DNA from: Bacteroidota bacterium
GTDB lineage: Bacteria > Bacteroidota > Bacteroidia > Bacteroidales > VadinHA17
Length of the DNA: 6,552 nucleotides
NCBI GenBank assembly: GCA_030631445.1
Contig: DAOVLD010000107.1
Span: 1 to 6,552 of the forward strand
Direction: 5' to 3'
Positions 6,300-6,552 of this stretch are shown here, in pieces; position 1 is the first letter of the stretch; each line of letters begins with the position of its first letter. A program made the position numbers and the translations under genes. The notes under the pieces were generated by a model. It ran no database searches and had not been told where the DNA came from. It saw only the letters and a program-made list of their open reading frames with translations.

Positions 6300-6552
6300 A
6301 TGAAAATCAACAAGTACGAAGACATTTCTCAAATAGACAGAGAAGCAAAAAAGGATTATATAGACAGACATTCGGCTTTTGTTCACTGTGAAAAACAAGC
6401 AAAAGCAGGTGAAAAGTTTAAAGTAAAAGTAAAAGTCGGAGATCAATATAAACATCCCGACGATCCTGATCATTACATTGCCTGGGTGCAATTATGGAAT
6501 GGTGAAAAAATGCTTGCACAAGCAAACTTCATTGAAGGTGCATTAGGAAACC
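6300..6552 (+). CDS. Superoxide reductase, class II SORL/neelaredoxin type, 3' end outside the window
   Basis: The 84 visible residues match the start of the superoxide reductase domain, which reduces superoxide to hydrogen peroxide at a mononuclear Fe(His)4Cys centre without making oxygen. Compared with the Pyrococcus furiosus enzyme (His16, His41, His47), the iron ligands correspond to His24 (in DRHSAF), His52 and His58. The last two lie in HPDDPDHYIAWVQL, with the same His-x5-His spacing as HPNTTEHH. The Cys and fourth His ligands should lie beyond the window. The usual EKH motif reads DRH here, so the catalytic Glu-Lys pair is replaced conservatively. No N-terminal desulforedoxin iron site is present. 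The ATG at 6300 is chosen because it begins the homology and lies just after the repeat array; a short AT-rich leader precedes it with no clear ribosome site. Any promoter must lie in or before the repeat unit. An antisense open frame overlaps it and is not supported. Confidence 0.85.
   Translation, partial: MKINKYEDISQIDREAKKDYIDRHSAFVHCEKQAKAGEKFKVKVKVGDQYKHPDDPDHYIAWVQLWNGEKMLAQANFIEGALGN

Noticed and set aside
6291..6491. Reverse-strand open frame of 66 codons at the right end
   Set aside because: It is antisense to the superoxide reductase, whose forward frame has clear iron-ligand motifs; the reverse product shows no recognisable domain.

Overview
The window looks like a piece of a Bacteroidota (Bacteroidetes) chromosome, probably from an anaerobe or microaerophile. 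The evidence is an AT-rich sequence, start codons without convincing Shine-Dalgarno sites, two matches to the Bacteroidota sigma-factor -7 box (TAnnTTTG), and gene families typical of that phylum. All five substantial genes read on the + strand.

Bases 1-4976 hold a sugar-use locus. It starts with the 3' part of a sodium:solute symporter, cut by the left window edge. After a 307-base gap comes a ROK-family transcriptional regulator, and 3 bases later a lipoprotein glycoside hydrolase of the GH123/DUF4091 type (beta-N-acetylgalactosaminidase family). The likely logic is that the hydrolase releases a terminal amino sugar outside the inner membrane, the symporter may import a product, and the ROK protein senses a sugar or sugar phosphate. 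The substrate link is inference.

Bases 4977-6552 hold an oxygen-defence locus. A 2-Cys peroxiredoxin is preceded by a well-formed Bacteroidota promoter and a PerR-box-like palindrome. The start of a superoxide reductase (SORL/neelaredoxin type) runs off the right edge. Together they would convert superoxide to hydrogen peroxide and then to water.

The most unusual structure is the 394-base gap between these two genes. It holds a decayed four-helix-bundle (23S rRNA intervening-sequence protein, IVP) gene. Arrays of the same heptamer family (GATNCAR) bracket it in opposite orientations, and the whole unit of about 370 bases fits almost exactly between the two oxygen-defence genes. It looks like a small insertion cassette, and in RNA the two arrays could pair through G-U wobbles.
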